The position numbers and the translations under genes are program-made. 64,000 nt of DNA from Fodinibius salicampi (GTDB lineage Bacteria > Bacteroidota > Rhodothermia > Balneolales > Balneolaceae). The notes beneath the pieces are model-generated. The model was not told the origin of the DNA and searched no databases. It saw only the letters and a program-made list of their open reading frames with translations. This document shows positions 36,687 to 46,128 of this stretch, in pieces (within the stretch, counting starts at the first letter, position 1; each line of letters begins with the position of its first letter). The stretch covers positions 1,240,001 to 1,304,000 of the forward strand of contig NZ_BAABRS010000001.1 in the NCBI RefSeq assembly GCF_039545095.1, read 5' to 3'.

Positions 36687-37175
36687 ATGAAAATTGTTAC
36701 CAAACTATCCATACTTCTTATCACGTTATTTTGTATTAGTTCAATGGCTCATGCCCAAGACCGACCTGGTGAGGGTTCCGTTGGGCTGTCAGCCTCAATC
36801 CAGCACAGCCAGACAAACTTGCAGATTCCCATTTGGCTGACGGATAATGTTACCATCGCCCCTGTATTTGGGATAAGTCACCAGGAAGATGCTTTTACTT
36901 CTTTAAATGTGGGAGTTGCTCCTCGTTTTTACCAAGATCTGGGAAATGATTTCGGCAGCTATATCGGTGCGCGAGGTATTATTCAGCACACTTCGAATGA
37001 CGTAAACGACAACGATGAAACCGATATCCTGCTGGGCGCTACGGGAGGAGGCGAATATTTTCTCGATCATCATTTCAGTTTAGGCGTAGAAGGACAACTA
37101 AACTTTTTTATAAACGACGGAGGTGGTAGCTCGCTATCTACCGGAGCTGCAGTAATTGGAACCTATTATTTTTAG
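36687..37175 (+). CDS. Small outer-membrane beta-barrel protein
   Basis: 162 aa. Signal peptide about 1-23 (SMAHAQ). The rest alternates amphipathic strands and turns, ending in TGAAVIGTYYF with a C-terminal Phe, typical of an 8-strand barrel. No specific function. A strong terminator follows. Confidence 0.75.
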   Translation: MKIVTKLSILLITLFCISSMAHAQDRPGEGSVGLSASIQHSQTNLQIPIWLTDNVTIAPVFGISHQEDAFTSLNVGVAPRFYQDLGNDFGSYIGARGIIQHTSNDVNDNDETDILLGATGGGEYFLDHHFSLGVEGQLNFFINDGGGSSLSTGAAVIGTYYF

Positions 37176-37197
37176 TAACAATACTTAAACGATACTT

Positions 37198-37234
37198 AAG
37201 CCGCTTCCTCATAGAGGGAGCGGCCTTTTTATTT
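37198..37234 (+). terminator. Intrinsic terminator after the barrel gene
   Basis: Stem CCGCTTCCT/AGGGAGCGG (37201-37209 and 37215-37223, one mismatch) with a short loop and a T5 run after it. Confidence 0.88.
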
Positions 37235-37291
37235 ATCGGAATTTTACCTAAGATAAGCTTTAATAGTTACTTAATTGATGTAATCAACGGC

Positions 37292-37678
37292 ATGGAAAGA
37301 GTTATTGGATTCGGGGGTATTTTCTTTAAGGCAGATAATCCTAAGGCGTTGAGCCAGTGGTATAAAAAACACCTGGGAGTTCCTATTGATGAAACATATG
37401 GGGGCTATACCTTCGACTGGAAAAATGATAGCCTGCGCCCCAAAAAAGGATATACGATCTGGAGTCCATTCAAAAGTGATACCGACTACCTTAATCCGAG
37501 TGATAAGGAGTTTATGTTCAACTTTATAGTAGCGGATTTACCTAAACTTTTACAGGTGTTAAAAGAGGAAGGTATCAATCAGGTCGGGGAGATGGAAGAT
37601 ACCGAATTTGGCAGGTTTGCGTGGATCATGGATCCTGAAGGCAATAAAATTGAGTTGTGGGAACCTGCTGATCAGTAA
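37292..37678 (+). CDS. VOC (glyoxalase/bleomycin-resistance fold) protein
   Basis: 128 aa. Paired beta-alpha-beta-beta-beta modules: GGIFFKADNPKALSQWYKKHLG at the start and IMDPEGNKIELWEP at the end, the usual site of a metal-binding Glu. Members include glyoxalases, dioxygenases and drug-binding proteins; the substrate is unknown. Confidence 0.88.
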   Translation: MERVIGFGGIFFKADNPKALSQWYKKHLGVPIDETYGGYTFDWKNDSLRPKKGYTIWSPFKSDTDYLNPSDKEFMFNFIVADLPKLLQVLKEEGINQVGEMEDTEFGRFAWIMDPEGNKIELWEPADQ

Positions 37679-37723
37679 TTCTAAACGCAAAAATTTAATT
37701 ATTAAAATAATATAACCTTATCT

Positions 37724-38092
37724 ATGCAATTCTTTAGCCGAAAACTTATTAAACCGCAGGATTTAAATGCATCCGGAACACTCTTTGGTGGAACTGTATT
37801 AAGCTGGATTGATGAAGAAGCAGCAATTTTTGTCACTTGCCAACTTAATAAAGGAAATATCGTTACAAAGTATATGACGGAAATAAATTTTGTCAGCTCG
37901 GCCGGACTCGGCGATATTATTGAAATTGGGATGGAAACGGTCTCATTTGGCAGAACCTCCATTACCGTCCGTTGTGTAGTCCGAAATAAGTTTAGTAAGG
38001 AAACCATTATAAAAATAGACAAAATTGTGTTTGTAAACCTTGACGACGATGGACGACCTGCTCCCCACAATGTAACAGAACCACAAAATTAA
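37724..38092 (+). CDS. Hotdog-fold acyl-CoA thioesterase
   Basis: 122 aa. Contains NASGTLFGGTVLSWIDEEAA, the YciA/BFIT-type hotdog motif with the active-site Asp/Glu after FGG, and a core strand VTKYMTEINFVSSA. Hydrolyses acyl-CoA thioesters; chain length is unknown. Stands 45 bp after the VOC gene on the same strand. Confidence 0.88.
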   Translation: MQFFSRKLIKPQDLNASGTLFGGTVLSWIDEEAAIFVTCQLNKGNIVTKYMTEINFVSSAGLGDIIEIGMETVSFGRTSITVRCVVRNKFSKETIIKIDKIVFVNLDDDGRPAPHNVTEPQN

Positions 38093-38197
38093 CTTTCCTG
38101 ATAAATTATTGATGAAAGATCCCAATAGGTTTACATTGTTAACAGGATATCGTTTTTTCAAATACCTTTATATTTCACCCTAACTCCCGCATAATTT

Positions 38198-38551
38198 ATG
38201 GATTATACATATATAGAGCCTGATAAAATATCGGAAATGCTTTTCGATGAGTCGGAATATGTCATTGAATTCTGTGAGGCCGGCGTGCTCTCTTTTACTG
38301 AGTTTAAAGACAATTTCCATAACCATCTTCTGGATCGCAATATGAAGCAACTGCGGGAAGCCGGCCACAAGATCAAGCCGGGTGCTAAAATGATGGGGGC
38401 TGATGAAGTGGTGGATAATTATGAAAAGGCCAAAGTAAGGCTGGAAGAAGATGCTCCAGATGAAGAACTCAAAGAATTAGTTGATACAATGGATTCAATA
38501 TGTGCAACAATCATTGATGAGCTTGAGCATTTAGCCCAGAATCCAGAGTAA
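38198..38551 (+). CDS. Hpt-like helical protein
   Basis: 117 aa, all-helical. The segment AGHKIKPGAKMMGAD has the spacing of the Hpt-domain phosphoacceptor motif (H-x-[LI]-K-x-x-[AS]-x-x-[LM]-G-[AL]), followed by a long helix (ELVDTMDSICATIIDELEHLA) as in Hpt four-helix bundles. It may be an orphan histidine phosphotransfer protein; no kinase or response regulator is nearby. The assignment is tentative. Confidence 0.55.
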   Translation: MDYTYIEPDKISEMLFDESEYVIEFCEAGVLSFTEFKDNFHNHLLDRNMKQLREAGHKIKPGAKMMGADEVVDNYEKAKVRLEEDAPDEELKELVDTMDSICATIIDELEHLAQNPE

Positions 38552-38630
38552 ACCAATTTGGGGAATAACCGGAGATTCACGGGAGGACAAAACAGACTCT
38601 TTTCTTAATTAATTACTAAAGCAAAAACAG

Positions 38631-39638
38631 ATGGAAATATTAGTTACCGGGGGGGCAGGATATATCGGCAGCCATACCGTTCTTGAGCTGTTAAAGGAAG
38701 GACACAATGTTATTGTAGTCGACAACCTAAATAACAGCAAGGAAGAAGCACTTGAACGGGTAGAGGATATTGCCGGGCGTTCGGTCACTTTCTATAAAAC
38801 CGACCTGCTTGACAAAGCCGAGCTTGATGATATTTTCAATCAACATCAAATAGATTCCGTAATCCACTTTGCGGGTTATAAAGCCGTGGGCGAATCTGTT
38901 AAGAAACCACTCTCCTATTATCATAACAACATCACCGGCACTCTCATGCTCTGTGAAGCGATGCAGAAATATGGCGTTTATAATTTGGTATTTAGTTCTT
39001 CAGCAACCGTTTATGGAGATCCGGATGAAGTTCCTATAAAAGAAGATGCCCCCCTTACAACAACCAATCCCTACGGCCGGACCAAATTATTTATCGAAAA
39101 GATATTAAGAGATCTCCATATTGCCAATGACAGCTGGAATATTGCTTTATTGCGCTACTTTAATCCGGTTGGCGCTCATGAAAGCGGCAAAATAGGCGAA
39201 GATCCCAATGATATTCCCAATAATCTTATGCCTTTTATTACCCAGGTAGCGGTGGGCAAGCTCGATTATCTTTCTGTATTTGGCAATGACTATCCGACCC
39301 ATGACGGCACCGGGGTACGGGATTATATCCATGTTGTGGATTTGGCAATCGGACATCTAAAGGCTCTCCAAAAACTTGAAGAGAATCCGGGAGTAGTTGC
39401 CTACAATTTGGGCACCGGACAAGGATACAGCGTGCTGGATGTAGTAAAGGCTTTTGAAAAGGCATCTGGACAAGAAATCCCATATAAAATTACGGATCGC
39501 CGTCCCGGCGATGCCGCTACCTGCTATTCCGATCCTTCCAAAGCGGAAAAAGAACTAAACTGGAAAGCGGAACGCGACCTATTAACAATGTGTGAGGACT
39601 CCTGGCGGTGGCAGTCCCAAAATCCCACTGGTTACTGA
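38631..39638 (+). CDS. galE: UDP-glucose 4-epimerase
   Basis: 335 aa extended short-chain dehydrogenase. NAD-binding GGAGYIGSH at residue 7, catalytic Ser in FSSSATVYG and Tyr-Lys in [11 protein letters not shown] (YxxxK) and the [16 protein letters not shown] block of GalE are present. Interconverts UDP-glucose and UDP-galactose for polysaccharides and for galactose use, in keeping with the galactan-degradation region downstream (inference). Confidence 0.95.
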   Translation: MEILVTGGAGYIGSHTVLELLKEGHNVIVVDNLNNSKEEALERVEDIAGRSVTFYKTDLLDKAELDDIFNQHQIDSVIHFAGYKAVGESVKKPLSYYHNNITGTLMLCEAMQKYGVYNLVFSSSATVYGDPDEVPIKEDAPLTTTNPYGRTKLFIEKILRDLHIANDSWNIALLRYFNPVGAHESGKIGEDPNDIPNNLMPFITQVAVGKLDYLSVFGNDYPTHDGTGVRDYIHVVDLAIGHLKALQKLEENPGVVAYNLGTGQGYSVLDVVKAFEKASGQEIPYKITDRRPGDAATCYSDPSKAEKELNWKAERDLLTMCEDSWRWQSQNPTGY

Positions 39639-39802
39639 GCAACTTGCAGGTCGAAGGTTTAAATGTTGAAGGTTGAAAGTTTTGTTAACATCCAACGAGT
39701 AACATTCAACTTTTAACCTTCCTATCTTTCCACTCCCTGATGCCCAAAACAACTGACACACTGATCACTGTTGTACTTTTCACTGCAGACTGATCACTGT
39801 AG
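39639..39802. repeat. Short intergenic inverted and direct repeats
   Basis: An imperfect inverted repeat lies around AAGGTTGAAAGTT and AACTTTTAACCTT (about 39670-39720). The string CTGATCACTG follows twice (about 39760-39800). No coding character. The role is unknown; it may act as a bidirectional transcription barrier between convergent galE and the minus-strand gene. Confidence 0.5.
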
Positions 39803-40564
39803 TCACTGCTTAATAAAGGTCGTCCGATCCACGCCTGTATTCCCCGTTCTTGGATCATAACCGTATACCAAAATTTGGTATGGCCCGTTTTCTTCCGGTG
39901 CAAAGGAAGCTTCGAAAGTGTTCTGCTTTCCAGCAAACTCCATCCGCTTTCGTTCGACTTCTTCTCCTCCTTTTTCAATGACAGCCACAAATTCCATCTC
40001 ATCGCTGTCCCACAAACCACCCGGTTCAATGGGACATCCACACATCATAACTGCATTAGCAGTAATGGTTACCGTTTCATTGGGATTGCGCTCATGGGCC
40101 TGGGGCTGAAGTATATCTATGGAAAAGCCGGGAATCTCAAGAACAATACCATCTCCGGTAATGTCTTTACCCGGAATCAACCACAGTTCTGTGCTCGTCG
40201 TAACTGACGATTGCCTCTGAGATTTCGGTGCCGTAGCAGATACTTTCACCAATGTGGGCTCGGATAGATCCAGCTGGGCTTCGAACTTTGCAGCTCCTTC
40301 GGTATGTAAATCTCCATACCGCTTGTGCGGCTCCCGCACCAGACGTTGGGTATCTCCCGTTGTACCTTCGGTCTTCCCTTCCGCAAGAATAACTCCCGAA
40401 TCTGCCTCTTCAATGAGTATCGAAGCGCCATCCATGGAAGTGCCTATAAATTTAGCATCTTTAGCTATGGCCCGTACGACCACTGTTGTGGACTGCTGGG
40501 ACAAACTAGTTGCTGTTACACATCCGACAAGCAAAAAAAACAGAAAACTGGTTTTAATCTTCAT
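39803..40564 (-). CDS. Secreted protein of unknown function with CGCP motif
   Basis: 253 aa. Signal peptide about 1-22 (VTATSLSQQ). The mature protein is all-beta: two or three Ig-like segments, the last ending YQILVYGYDPRTGNTGVDRTTF. A MMCGCPIEPGG segment at about 170-180 holds two closely spaced Cys that could bind a metal. I do not recognise a family with a known function. Confidence 0.75.
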   Translation of the reverse strand: MKIKTSFLFFLLVGCVTATSLSQQSTTVVVRAIAKDAKFIGTSMDGASILIEEADSGVILAEGKTEGTTGDTQRLVREPHKRYGDLHTEGAAKFEAQLDLSEPTLVKVSATAPKSQRQSSVTTSTELWLIPGKDITGDGIVLEIPGFSIDILQPQAHERNPNETVTITANAVMMCGCPIEPGGLWDSDEMEFVAVIEKGGEEVERKRMEFAGKQNTFEASFAPEENGPYQILVYGYDPRTGNTGVDRTTFIKQ

Positions 40565-40614
40565 GACATTTATTTTTATAAATTAAGATATGTTATCCTG
40601 AGTTTGATGTAAAA

Positions 40615-40770
40615 ATCAACAAAAAGGCTCGAAAAATCCCTCCTTGAGGAGGGGCACTATCCACCAATAAGTGGATAGGTCGGGAGGTGTTTCCTTGGTA
40701 AAGCCCCCCCTCCTTCCGCTCGGAAAATCACCGAGAGGACTCCCTAAAGGGGAGATTACATTATCCTTAT
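40615..40770. repeat. Non-coding hairpin-rich element (dispersed-repeat-like)
   Basis: Several short hairpins in a row: CCCTCCTTGAGGAGGGG, TATCCACCAATAAGTGGATA, and a GCTCGG...CCGAG pair. The frame reading KSPRGLPKGEI across it resembles spurious translations of an intergenic repeat I have seen in Bacteroidota rather than a protein. Probably a mobile or REP-like element; copies elsewhere in the genome would confirm this. Confidence 0.5.
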
Positions 40771-40809
40771 TCTTATATCGAGTTCACATTAAGTTAACTA
40801 AATTATTAC

Positions 40810-40998
40810 CTAAACTACTTGCCACATCATGTAAATGGCAGCTGCACCAACAGCAAAGAGGAGAATAACAACAAAATAGGCTTCGAAGGTGCTGCTTCCT
40901 CCCTTTTTAAGTGCGTTGACCAGTCCAGCCAATGGAACTTTCCATAACCAAATAAGGACTAATATTCCGATGACAACTGCTGCCAAAATCATTACCAT
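40810..40998 (-). CDS. Small two-helix membrane protein
   Basis: 62 aa with two hydrophobic helices (about 2-22 and 40-60) separated by a basic KKGGSSTFEAYF loop. The composition and ATG start look real, but no family is recognised. Upstream of it lies the glycosyltransferase gene, transcribed toward the same side. Confidence 0.6.
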   Translation of the reverse strand: MVMILAAVVIGILVLIWLWKVPLAGLVNALKKGGSSTFEAYFVVILLFAVGAAAIYMMWQVV

Positions 40999-41091
40999 GA
41001 GAATGGGTACCCATAAATTCTATCGTTAATTTAACATATCAAATATAATAAACAGCTAATACGTAACCGACCTGCTATCACAGACAACATA

Positions 41092-42333
41092 CTACGTTTT
41101 GTTCTTTTCTTCGATCCATTTTGACATGTACCTGGTACTGGCGGCAGTATGATGCATTAACATGCTGCCTGTAAAATTTTGTCTGCGATGGCTCTCCAAA
41201 CCTTCCTTGATTCTGTTTAGCCTGGTAATAAACTGTTCTTCAAAATTATTTTTAGAGAACCGCTTGTTAATAATGTTTACTCCATATTTTTGAGCTTTTT
41301 GCCATTTCTCCCGGTTGGTATAAAGTTCCACCGAGCTATCTACGAAATTCTCTGGGTTGTTTTCAACAGCGCCAGGCCAATTTAAATTTCCCTGTAATCC
41401 CTCTGCACCTATATCAGTAGTAACCGAAGGCGTTCCGCATTCCATTCCTTCAACTAATTTACCTTTTAAACCTGCTCCAAAACGAAGAGGAGCCAGCATT
41501 ACTTTTGCTTTGCCTACCACTTTTTTTGCATCTTCCGCTCTGCCTTTAATGTGGAAGCCCTCCTCTGGCTGGTGAAGCTGCTGAACTTTCTGAGAAGGAT
41601 ATGCACCATAAATATGCAATTCTGCTTTGGGAAGGGATGATCGAATTAAAGGCCATATATCTTTTTTCAAGTACTGCACCGCATCCCAGTTAGGGGGATG
41701 CCTAAAATTACCGATGGTAACAAAGTGCCGGCGCTCACTGAAATCCAGCCAGTTATTTTGCTGCTTTTTATCAATCGGCTCTATCAAAAAAGGCAAATAA
41801 TGAAGTAAAGATGGATCGACCCTGAATACCTTCTGTAATACCTCCATTTCATATTCTGAAATGATTAACGAGAGATCACACCTGTAAATACTGGCCGCCT
41901 CCCGTTTCGCTACATCCGCCTGCAACAGCTCTTCAGTATTAAAAGAACGTCCGTCCCTGATAGCTTTTTTTCGTACTCGTCGGAGGCAGTGCAGGTCTTC
42001 ACTATCCAGTATTCGCATCGCTTGCGGACAGTTTTCTGCAACCCGCCATCCGAACTGTTCCTCAGTGGTAAACCGATCAAAAAGCACAACCTCCGGTCGC
42101 AAACCTCTTATAAACTCATCAAATGAGGAATCGTTAAGTTTAACGGGCTGTTCATTAATTCCTTTTTGTTCCAGGTCAACGCTGTAATTACTCTTATCTG
42201 CTGTTGAAGCAAAAGTTATTTCATAGTTCTGCTTTTGAAACAGGGACAGGATTTCCATCATCCGCCGACCAGCTGCAGAAGAATCGGGTTCGGGCCATAC
42301 CGAACCGATTACTAAAAGTGAAGGATCTGTCAT
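41092..42333 (-). CDS. Glycosyltransferase (GT4-like)
   Basis: 413 aa with two Rossmann-like halves. The N-terminal half starts SLLVIGSVWPEPDSSAAGRR. The C-terminal half carries the GT-B donor site (KAKVMLAPLRFGAGLKGKLVEGMECGTPSV). Transfers sugar from a nucleotide donor, probably to surface polysaccharide; acceptor unknown. No other polysaccharide genes are adjacent apart from galE at a distance. Confidence 0.85.
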   Translation of the reverse strand: MTDPSLLVIGSVWPEPDSSAAGRRMMEILSLFQKQNYEITFASTADKSNYSVDLEQKGINEQPVKLNDSSFDEFIRGLRPEVVLFDRFTTEEQFGWRVAENCPQAMRILDSEDLHCLRRVRKKAIRDGRSFNTEELLQADVAKREAASIYRCDLSLIISEYEMEVLQKVFRVDPSLLHYLPFLIEPIDKKQQNNWLDFSERRHFVTIGNFRHPPNWDAVQYLKKDIWPLIRSSLPKAELHIYGAYPSQKVQQLHQPEEGFHIKGRAEDAKKVVGKAKVMLAPLRFGAGLKGKLVEGMECGTPSVTTDIGAEGLQGNLNWPGAVENNPENFVDSSVELYTNREKWQKAQKYGVNIINKRFSKNNFEEQFITRLNRIKEGLESHRRQNFTGSMLMHHTAASTRYMSKWIEEKNKT

Positions 42334-42513
42334 GTTGCTCCTGTTTAATACTTCTGTATGTCATGCAAACATACCATATTATTGGGTTGTCATCATCTAT
42401 ATTCCTGATTATTTAGCACATCAAAATTAGCTATTTAAAATTGCATTCCAACCCCTTAGATCTTATTCTTCAGAGACCCACAGAATGTTTAGCAATGATC
42501 AGGAATTAGCAAA

Positions 42514-42870
42514 ATGGATTTACAAATAGAAGGTACAGTAAAAAAAATACTGGAAGAACAATCAGGATCAGGAAAAAATGGTCCCTGGCGTAAACGCGAC
42601 TTCATTTTAGAAACCGGGGGACAGTACCCCAAAGAGGTTTGCATTACCCAATGGGGGGATAATATTGACAAAGCTGATCTGGAGGAAGGTGAAGAGATTG
42701 TTGCTTATATAGATATCCAAAGCCGGGAATATAAAGGCAATTGGTACACGGATGTGAAAGCCTGGAAAATTGAAAAAGGCGATCAAATAACAGATCAGTC
42801 AGCCGGACAGGATTCGGTGCCCGTTATAAATCTTTCGGCGGAAGATGAAGACGAAGAGCCACCCTTTTAA
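42514..42870 (+). CDS. DUF3127 family protein (OB-fold-like)
   Basis: 118 aa. The order IEGTVKKILEEQSGSG, WRKRDFILETGG, VCITQWGDNID and YIDIQSREYKGNWYTDVKAW is characteristic of DUF3127, a family with single-strand-binding-like OB fold common in Bacteroidota. The acidic tail DEDEEPPF resembles the C-terminal tip of SSB, which recruits DNA-repair partners. Role in DNA metabolism is inference. Confidence 0.85.
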   Translation: MDLQIEGTVKKILEEQSGSGKNGPWRKRDFILETGGQYPKEVCITQWGDNIDKADLEEGEEIVAYIDIQSREYKGNWYTDVKAWKIEKGDQITDQSAGQDSVPVINLSAEDEDEEPPF

Positions 42871-42976
42871 GAAATTCAGCTTTTGTTTTAAGAGTATATT
42901 CACCTCCCGCTTTTTTATAAATGATGGTTGTAGATGTAGACTATTATATCTTATATTTGCTCTTTGTTGAAATGAA

Positions 42977-43061
42977 GCCTGAGTGGCGGAATTGGTAGAC
43001 GCGCCGGATTCAAAATCCGGTGGCCATTGCGGTCGTGGGGGTTCGAGTCCCCCCTCAGGTA
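42977..43061 (+). tRNA. tRNA-Leu (anticodon CAA)
   Basis: 85-nt class II cloverleaf. Acceptor stem GCCTGAG/CTCAGGT (terminal G-U pair), D-arm with GGTAGAC, anticodon loop TTCAAAA giving CAA, a long variable arm, and T-arm GGGGG-TTCGAGT-CCCCC. CCA is not encoded. Confidence 0.96.
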
Positions 43062-43068
43062 CTTTACG

Positions 43069-43110
43069 CTATAAGTTATTATCTTTAAATGACTTATAGT
43101 CTTTTTTATT
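43069..43110 (+). terminator. Terminator after tRNA-Leu
   Basis: Perfect 8-bp inverted repeat CTATAAGT/ACTTATAG (43069-43076 and 43092-43099) followed by TCTTTTTTATT. Confidence 0.85.
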
Positions 43111-43249
43111 TGATATTATGCTTGATTCCTCTTCCCTCCTTTATATATACCAAACATAATACGTTTTTTGTGTTTAAGCGGTATTTTTACCAAACTACCT
43201 CCTTGCAACATAATATCATTATGCCTCAGGCTTGTTGATATAAGTTATA

Positions 43250-43523
43250 GTATTGGATTAGTACAAATGAGTAATGGCAAAGTACTTCACTTCAGCGGTC
43301 AGCGCATGCAGAACAAAGATTCTCTAAAAACCGTGGTTGAGGTTTTTAATCCACGGGGCGACTTGTCGGAACGGGCTCCTTTGATGAGATAGCCATAGAC
43401 AGCAACCTTTTAGTATTTGAATCCAATAATCCTGCCATCTGGATGGATGAAAAAGACCGGTTCTATTTTGTTGATGACGACGATGTGCCGGTGGTAAAAG
43501 TAGGTACGATTGAGGGCATATAA
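43250..43523 (+). pseudogene. C-terminal remnant of a beta-propeller-type protein, frameshifted
   Basis: One frame reads MSNGKVLHFSGQRMQNKDS...VEVFNPRGD and stops at 43392. The neighbouring frame continues GTGSFDEIAIDSNLLVFESNN, then KDRFYFVDDDDVPVVKVG, to a stop at 43523. Joined, they resemble the last blades of a 6-bladed beta-propeller protein. No start is found upstream, so this is a truncated, frameshifted relic. Confidence 0.6.
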
Positions 43524-43674
43524 TCTAAACTGATTCCCTGTATTATTTTAGGTGGATGTATTGCGATTTTGTTGGTCCGTATCTTGCAGGAGCGTATGCA
43601 ATGCGGCCCTATATCATTATCCCCCCGCCCAAAACGGCTGCCGGGAAGTACCCTCTGGTTATAGATAAATTTCT

Positions 43675-44670
43675 CTACGGCTGATATGGTCCCGTTACTT
43701 CTATTCTATCCCCGGAATCATCTACCTCAAAAAGATGAGGTATTCGGATGTAGCGCCCATCTACACTTTTGTGGCTGTGAGCCGACATTAGCAGTTTTCC
43801 TTCAAACGTTCGAAAAAGCATGCCATGCCCGAAATTTGGCGGAGTGATCAGCTCCTCTTGGTGTACCCATGGACCGTCCAGCGTACCACTCTCCGAATAT
43901 GCAACACCCTGTACATAGTCATCAAACGCCCAGCTTGTCCATATCATCCCCAACTTTCCGGTTTGCGTTTCGAACAGCCAGGGGCCATCGGTAACCTTGT
44001 TGGGAATCACATTTCCGTCTTCATCCCGCTCCTTACTCCAGGGAGAATCAGATGCCCGAAACAAGACTTCTCCTTCCCCCACAGTGCCGGATAGATCAGG
44101 TTTCAATTGAATCTTTTCCATAGTCCCGTTCCAGTTAATCAACCATTCTTCGCAATAAACCATATACGGTTTGCCATCCTCACCGACCCAAAACGTGCCG
44201 TCTAATGTGGGAATATCCGGCGGCAAATAGGTATCGTCTTCCATGGGAACATATGGACCGTCAGGCTGGTCACTCACCAACACATGACTGGAACGCCGAT
44301 TAATGGCATTGCCCTTTACGGTATCGATCACCACATCCCTGTTGGTGAATGTGGCAAAGTAATAATACTTTCCCTGGTATTGATGTAATTCGGCGGCCCA
44401 TATCATTGGATCAGGCCCCATCCATGATTCAGGATCGGTCTCTACAACCTTAAAAGGACCCGTCCACGTACGCAGATTCTCGCTTTCCCATAGTAAGCCA
44501 CCCGTTCCGGTCATGTAGTAGGTTTGCGTTTTTTCATCAGCAAGAATGGCGGGATCGCTAAGTCTGATAGAGTCTAAGGGGACATCTTCTCTTACTTCGG
44601 GTACCCATCCTTGAGCAAAGACTGTAGAAAAATTCAGGATTAATATCAGTGCAAAAAGAATGATTCTCAT
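43675..44670 (-). CDS. Secreted glycoside hydrolase family 43 protein
   Basis: 331 aa from ATG 44670, which begins a clean signal peptide (MRIILFALILILNFSTVFAQ). A start 21 bp upstream spoils the signal. The five-bladed propeller of GH43 is seen: catalytic base Asp in RLSDPAILADE, pKa-modulating Asp in PTLDGTFW and a likely acid Glu in YCEEW. GH43 members act on arabinans, xylans or galactans. Next to GH53, an arabinofuranosidase or beta-galactanase role is likely (inference). Confidence 0.88.
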   Translation of the reverse strand: MRIILFALILILNFSTVFAQGWVPEVREDVPLDSIRLSDPAILADEKTQTYYMTGTGGLLWESENLRTWTGPFKVVETDPESWMGPDPMIWAAELHQYQGKYYYFATFTNRDVVIDTVKGNAINRRSSHVLVSDQPDGPYVPMEDDTYLPPDIPTLDGTFWVGEDGKPYMVYCEEWLINWNGTMEKIQLKPDLSGTVGEGEVLFRASDSPWSKERDEDGNVIPNKVTDGPWLFETQTGKLGMIWTSWAFDDYVQGVAYSESGTLDGPWVHQEELITPPNFGHGMLFRTFEGKLLMSAHSHKSVDGRYIRIPHLFEVDDSGDRIEVTGPYQP

Positions 44671-45064
44671 AGTATTATGATGTATGTTCAATTTCCAATG
44701 TTCAATATTTGTCCACTACCAGTAGCGGAACCCGGAATTGACCGGCATGACTCATCGGTACAACCTAAATAATTTTGGAGCTTATGCAATTTAAAATATG
44801 ATAAAATCTTGTGATATCTTGCTATGATACCTATAACTTTTTTATTAATGAGTTTAGGAATTGGCTTTAAACAACCTGTCAGCGTCCACAGGACCTGAAA
44901 GCGTTGTCTTAAAGATGCTGACAGGAATCAACATCCATTGATACGCTGTCAGGTCCAGTTTTTTTCTTAATCCCTAAAAGCGTTATTATTAGTTATTTAC
45001 AATATATACCACACCACAAGAGTATCCGAATATTACATTCATCATAAAAATTAATAAAAGACTT
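44671..45064. other. Intergenic region between divergent GH43 and hydrolase genes
   Basis: 394 bp without coding character. It holds an imperfect inverted repeat CCTGTCAGC (about 44874-44882) / GCTGACAGG (about 44926-44934) and nearby GGACCTGA/TCAGGTCC arms (about 44892 and 44951). These could be operators for, or hairpins in, the divergent transcripts. Confidence 0.45.
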
Positions 45065-45979
45065 ATGAAACAATTTAAACATCACAAGAAGTGTAGTTAC
45101 ACTATTTTTTTAGTCATACTCTGGATCGGATCAGGCTTTTTAAATTTAGCCTTTGCTCAAGGTAACTCACGTACTATAGAGGATGGGGGTACAGGATCCT
45201 ACAAAGCGTTAATGATATCGGAAAAGACCTTACCCACCCATACGGTATTTCGGCCCGAAAAACTGAGTGCTTTCGGGAATGGAAAAAAGTTGCCCGTCAT
45301 AGCCTGGGGAAACGGTGCGTGTAACAATTCTCCCTGGGAGCATGTCAATTTTTTGAATGAAGTAGCATCCCACGGGTTTTTGGTTATAGCGATTGGACCT
45401 ATGCCAGAAGAAGGAGAAAAGAAGAGGGAGCTGTCAAAATCCTCTTTGTTAACGGATGCCATAGACTGGGCCATTGCACAAAACAGTGACAAGAACAGTC
45501 CCTATCACAACAAAATTGATACGGAGAACATCGCCGTTAGCGGGATGTCATGCGGGGGACTTCAGGCCCTCGAAGTAGCCCCGGATAAACGTATTACAAC
45601 GGTTGGGGTATTCAATAGCGGCATCTTGCCAAGCCCTGATAGCGGCATGGAAGGCATGCCTTCCCTTTCAAAGGATCAACTAGATAAACTGCACTCCCCT
45701 ACGCTCTATATGCTAGGCGGTGAATCTGATATTGCCTATGACAATGGCATGGATGACTTCAGACGGATCAATCATGTGCCGGTGTTCATGGCCAACATGG
45801 ATGTCGGACACGGGGGGACTTATGCCGAGCCTCACGGGGGTGAATTTGCCAGGGTTGCCACTGCCTGGTACCAATGGCAGTTAAAGGGTGATGAAAAAGC
45901 TGGCAAACTGTTTACCGGCTCTCCCAGCGGCCTCTCTGAATCTCCCCACTGGACCGTCCAAAAGAAGAATATTGATTAG
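45065..45979 (+). CDS. Secreted alpha/beta hydrolase (chlorophyllase/PET-hydrolase-like fold)
   Basis: 304 aa. Signal peptide about 1-31 (LAFAQ). The nucleophile elbow SGMSCGG, oxyanion region AWGNGACNNSPWEH and His in VGHGGTYAEPHGG are present. Likely an esterase acting on plant-derived esters, given the GH genes beside it; the substrate is not determined. Confidence 0.82.
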   Translation: MKQFKHHKKCSYTIFLVILWIGSGFLNLAFAQGNSRTIEDGGTGSYKALMISEKTLPTHTVFRPEKLSAFGNGKKLPVIAWGNGACNNSPWEHVNFLNEVASHGFLVIAIGPMPEEGEKKRELSKSSLLTDAIDWAIAQNSDKNSPYHNKIDTENIAVSGMSCGGLQALEVAPDKRITTVGVFNSGILPSPDSGMEGMPSLSKDQLDKLHSPTLYMLGGESDIAYDNGMDDFRRINHVPVFMANMDVGHGGTYAEPHGGEFARVATAWYQWQLKGDEKAGKLFTGSPSGLSESPHWTVQKKNID

Positions 45980-46050
45980 AGTGGTGAGCGGGAAGAACTT
46001 AAGTTGTGCTTCTTTCTATCTCGGAGAGGTCTGGATGGAAAAGCAATAAC

Positions 46051-46083
46051 AAAAAAGGGACCGCCACAGATGCGGCGGTTCCT
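46051..46083 (-). terminator. Terminator of the hydrolase gene at 46129-47127
   Basis: Stem GGAACCGCCG/CGGCGGTCC-type (46058-46083) with a short loop; the minus strand continues CCTTTTTTG. Confidence 0.85.
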
Positions 46084-46128
46084 GATGTTAAATATTCTGC
46101 TATTATACTCGTTAAAATGCGCTGCTAT

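Noticed and set aside
40671-40868. 65-codon ORF on the plus strand
   Set aside because: Lies across the hairpin-rich repeat and the end of a plausible minus-strand membrane protein gene; typical spurious translation.
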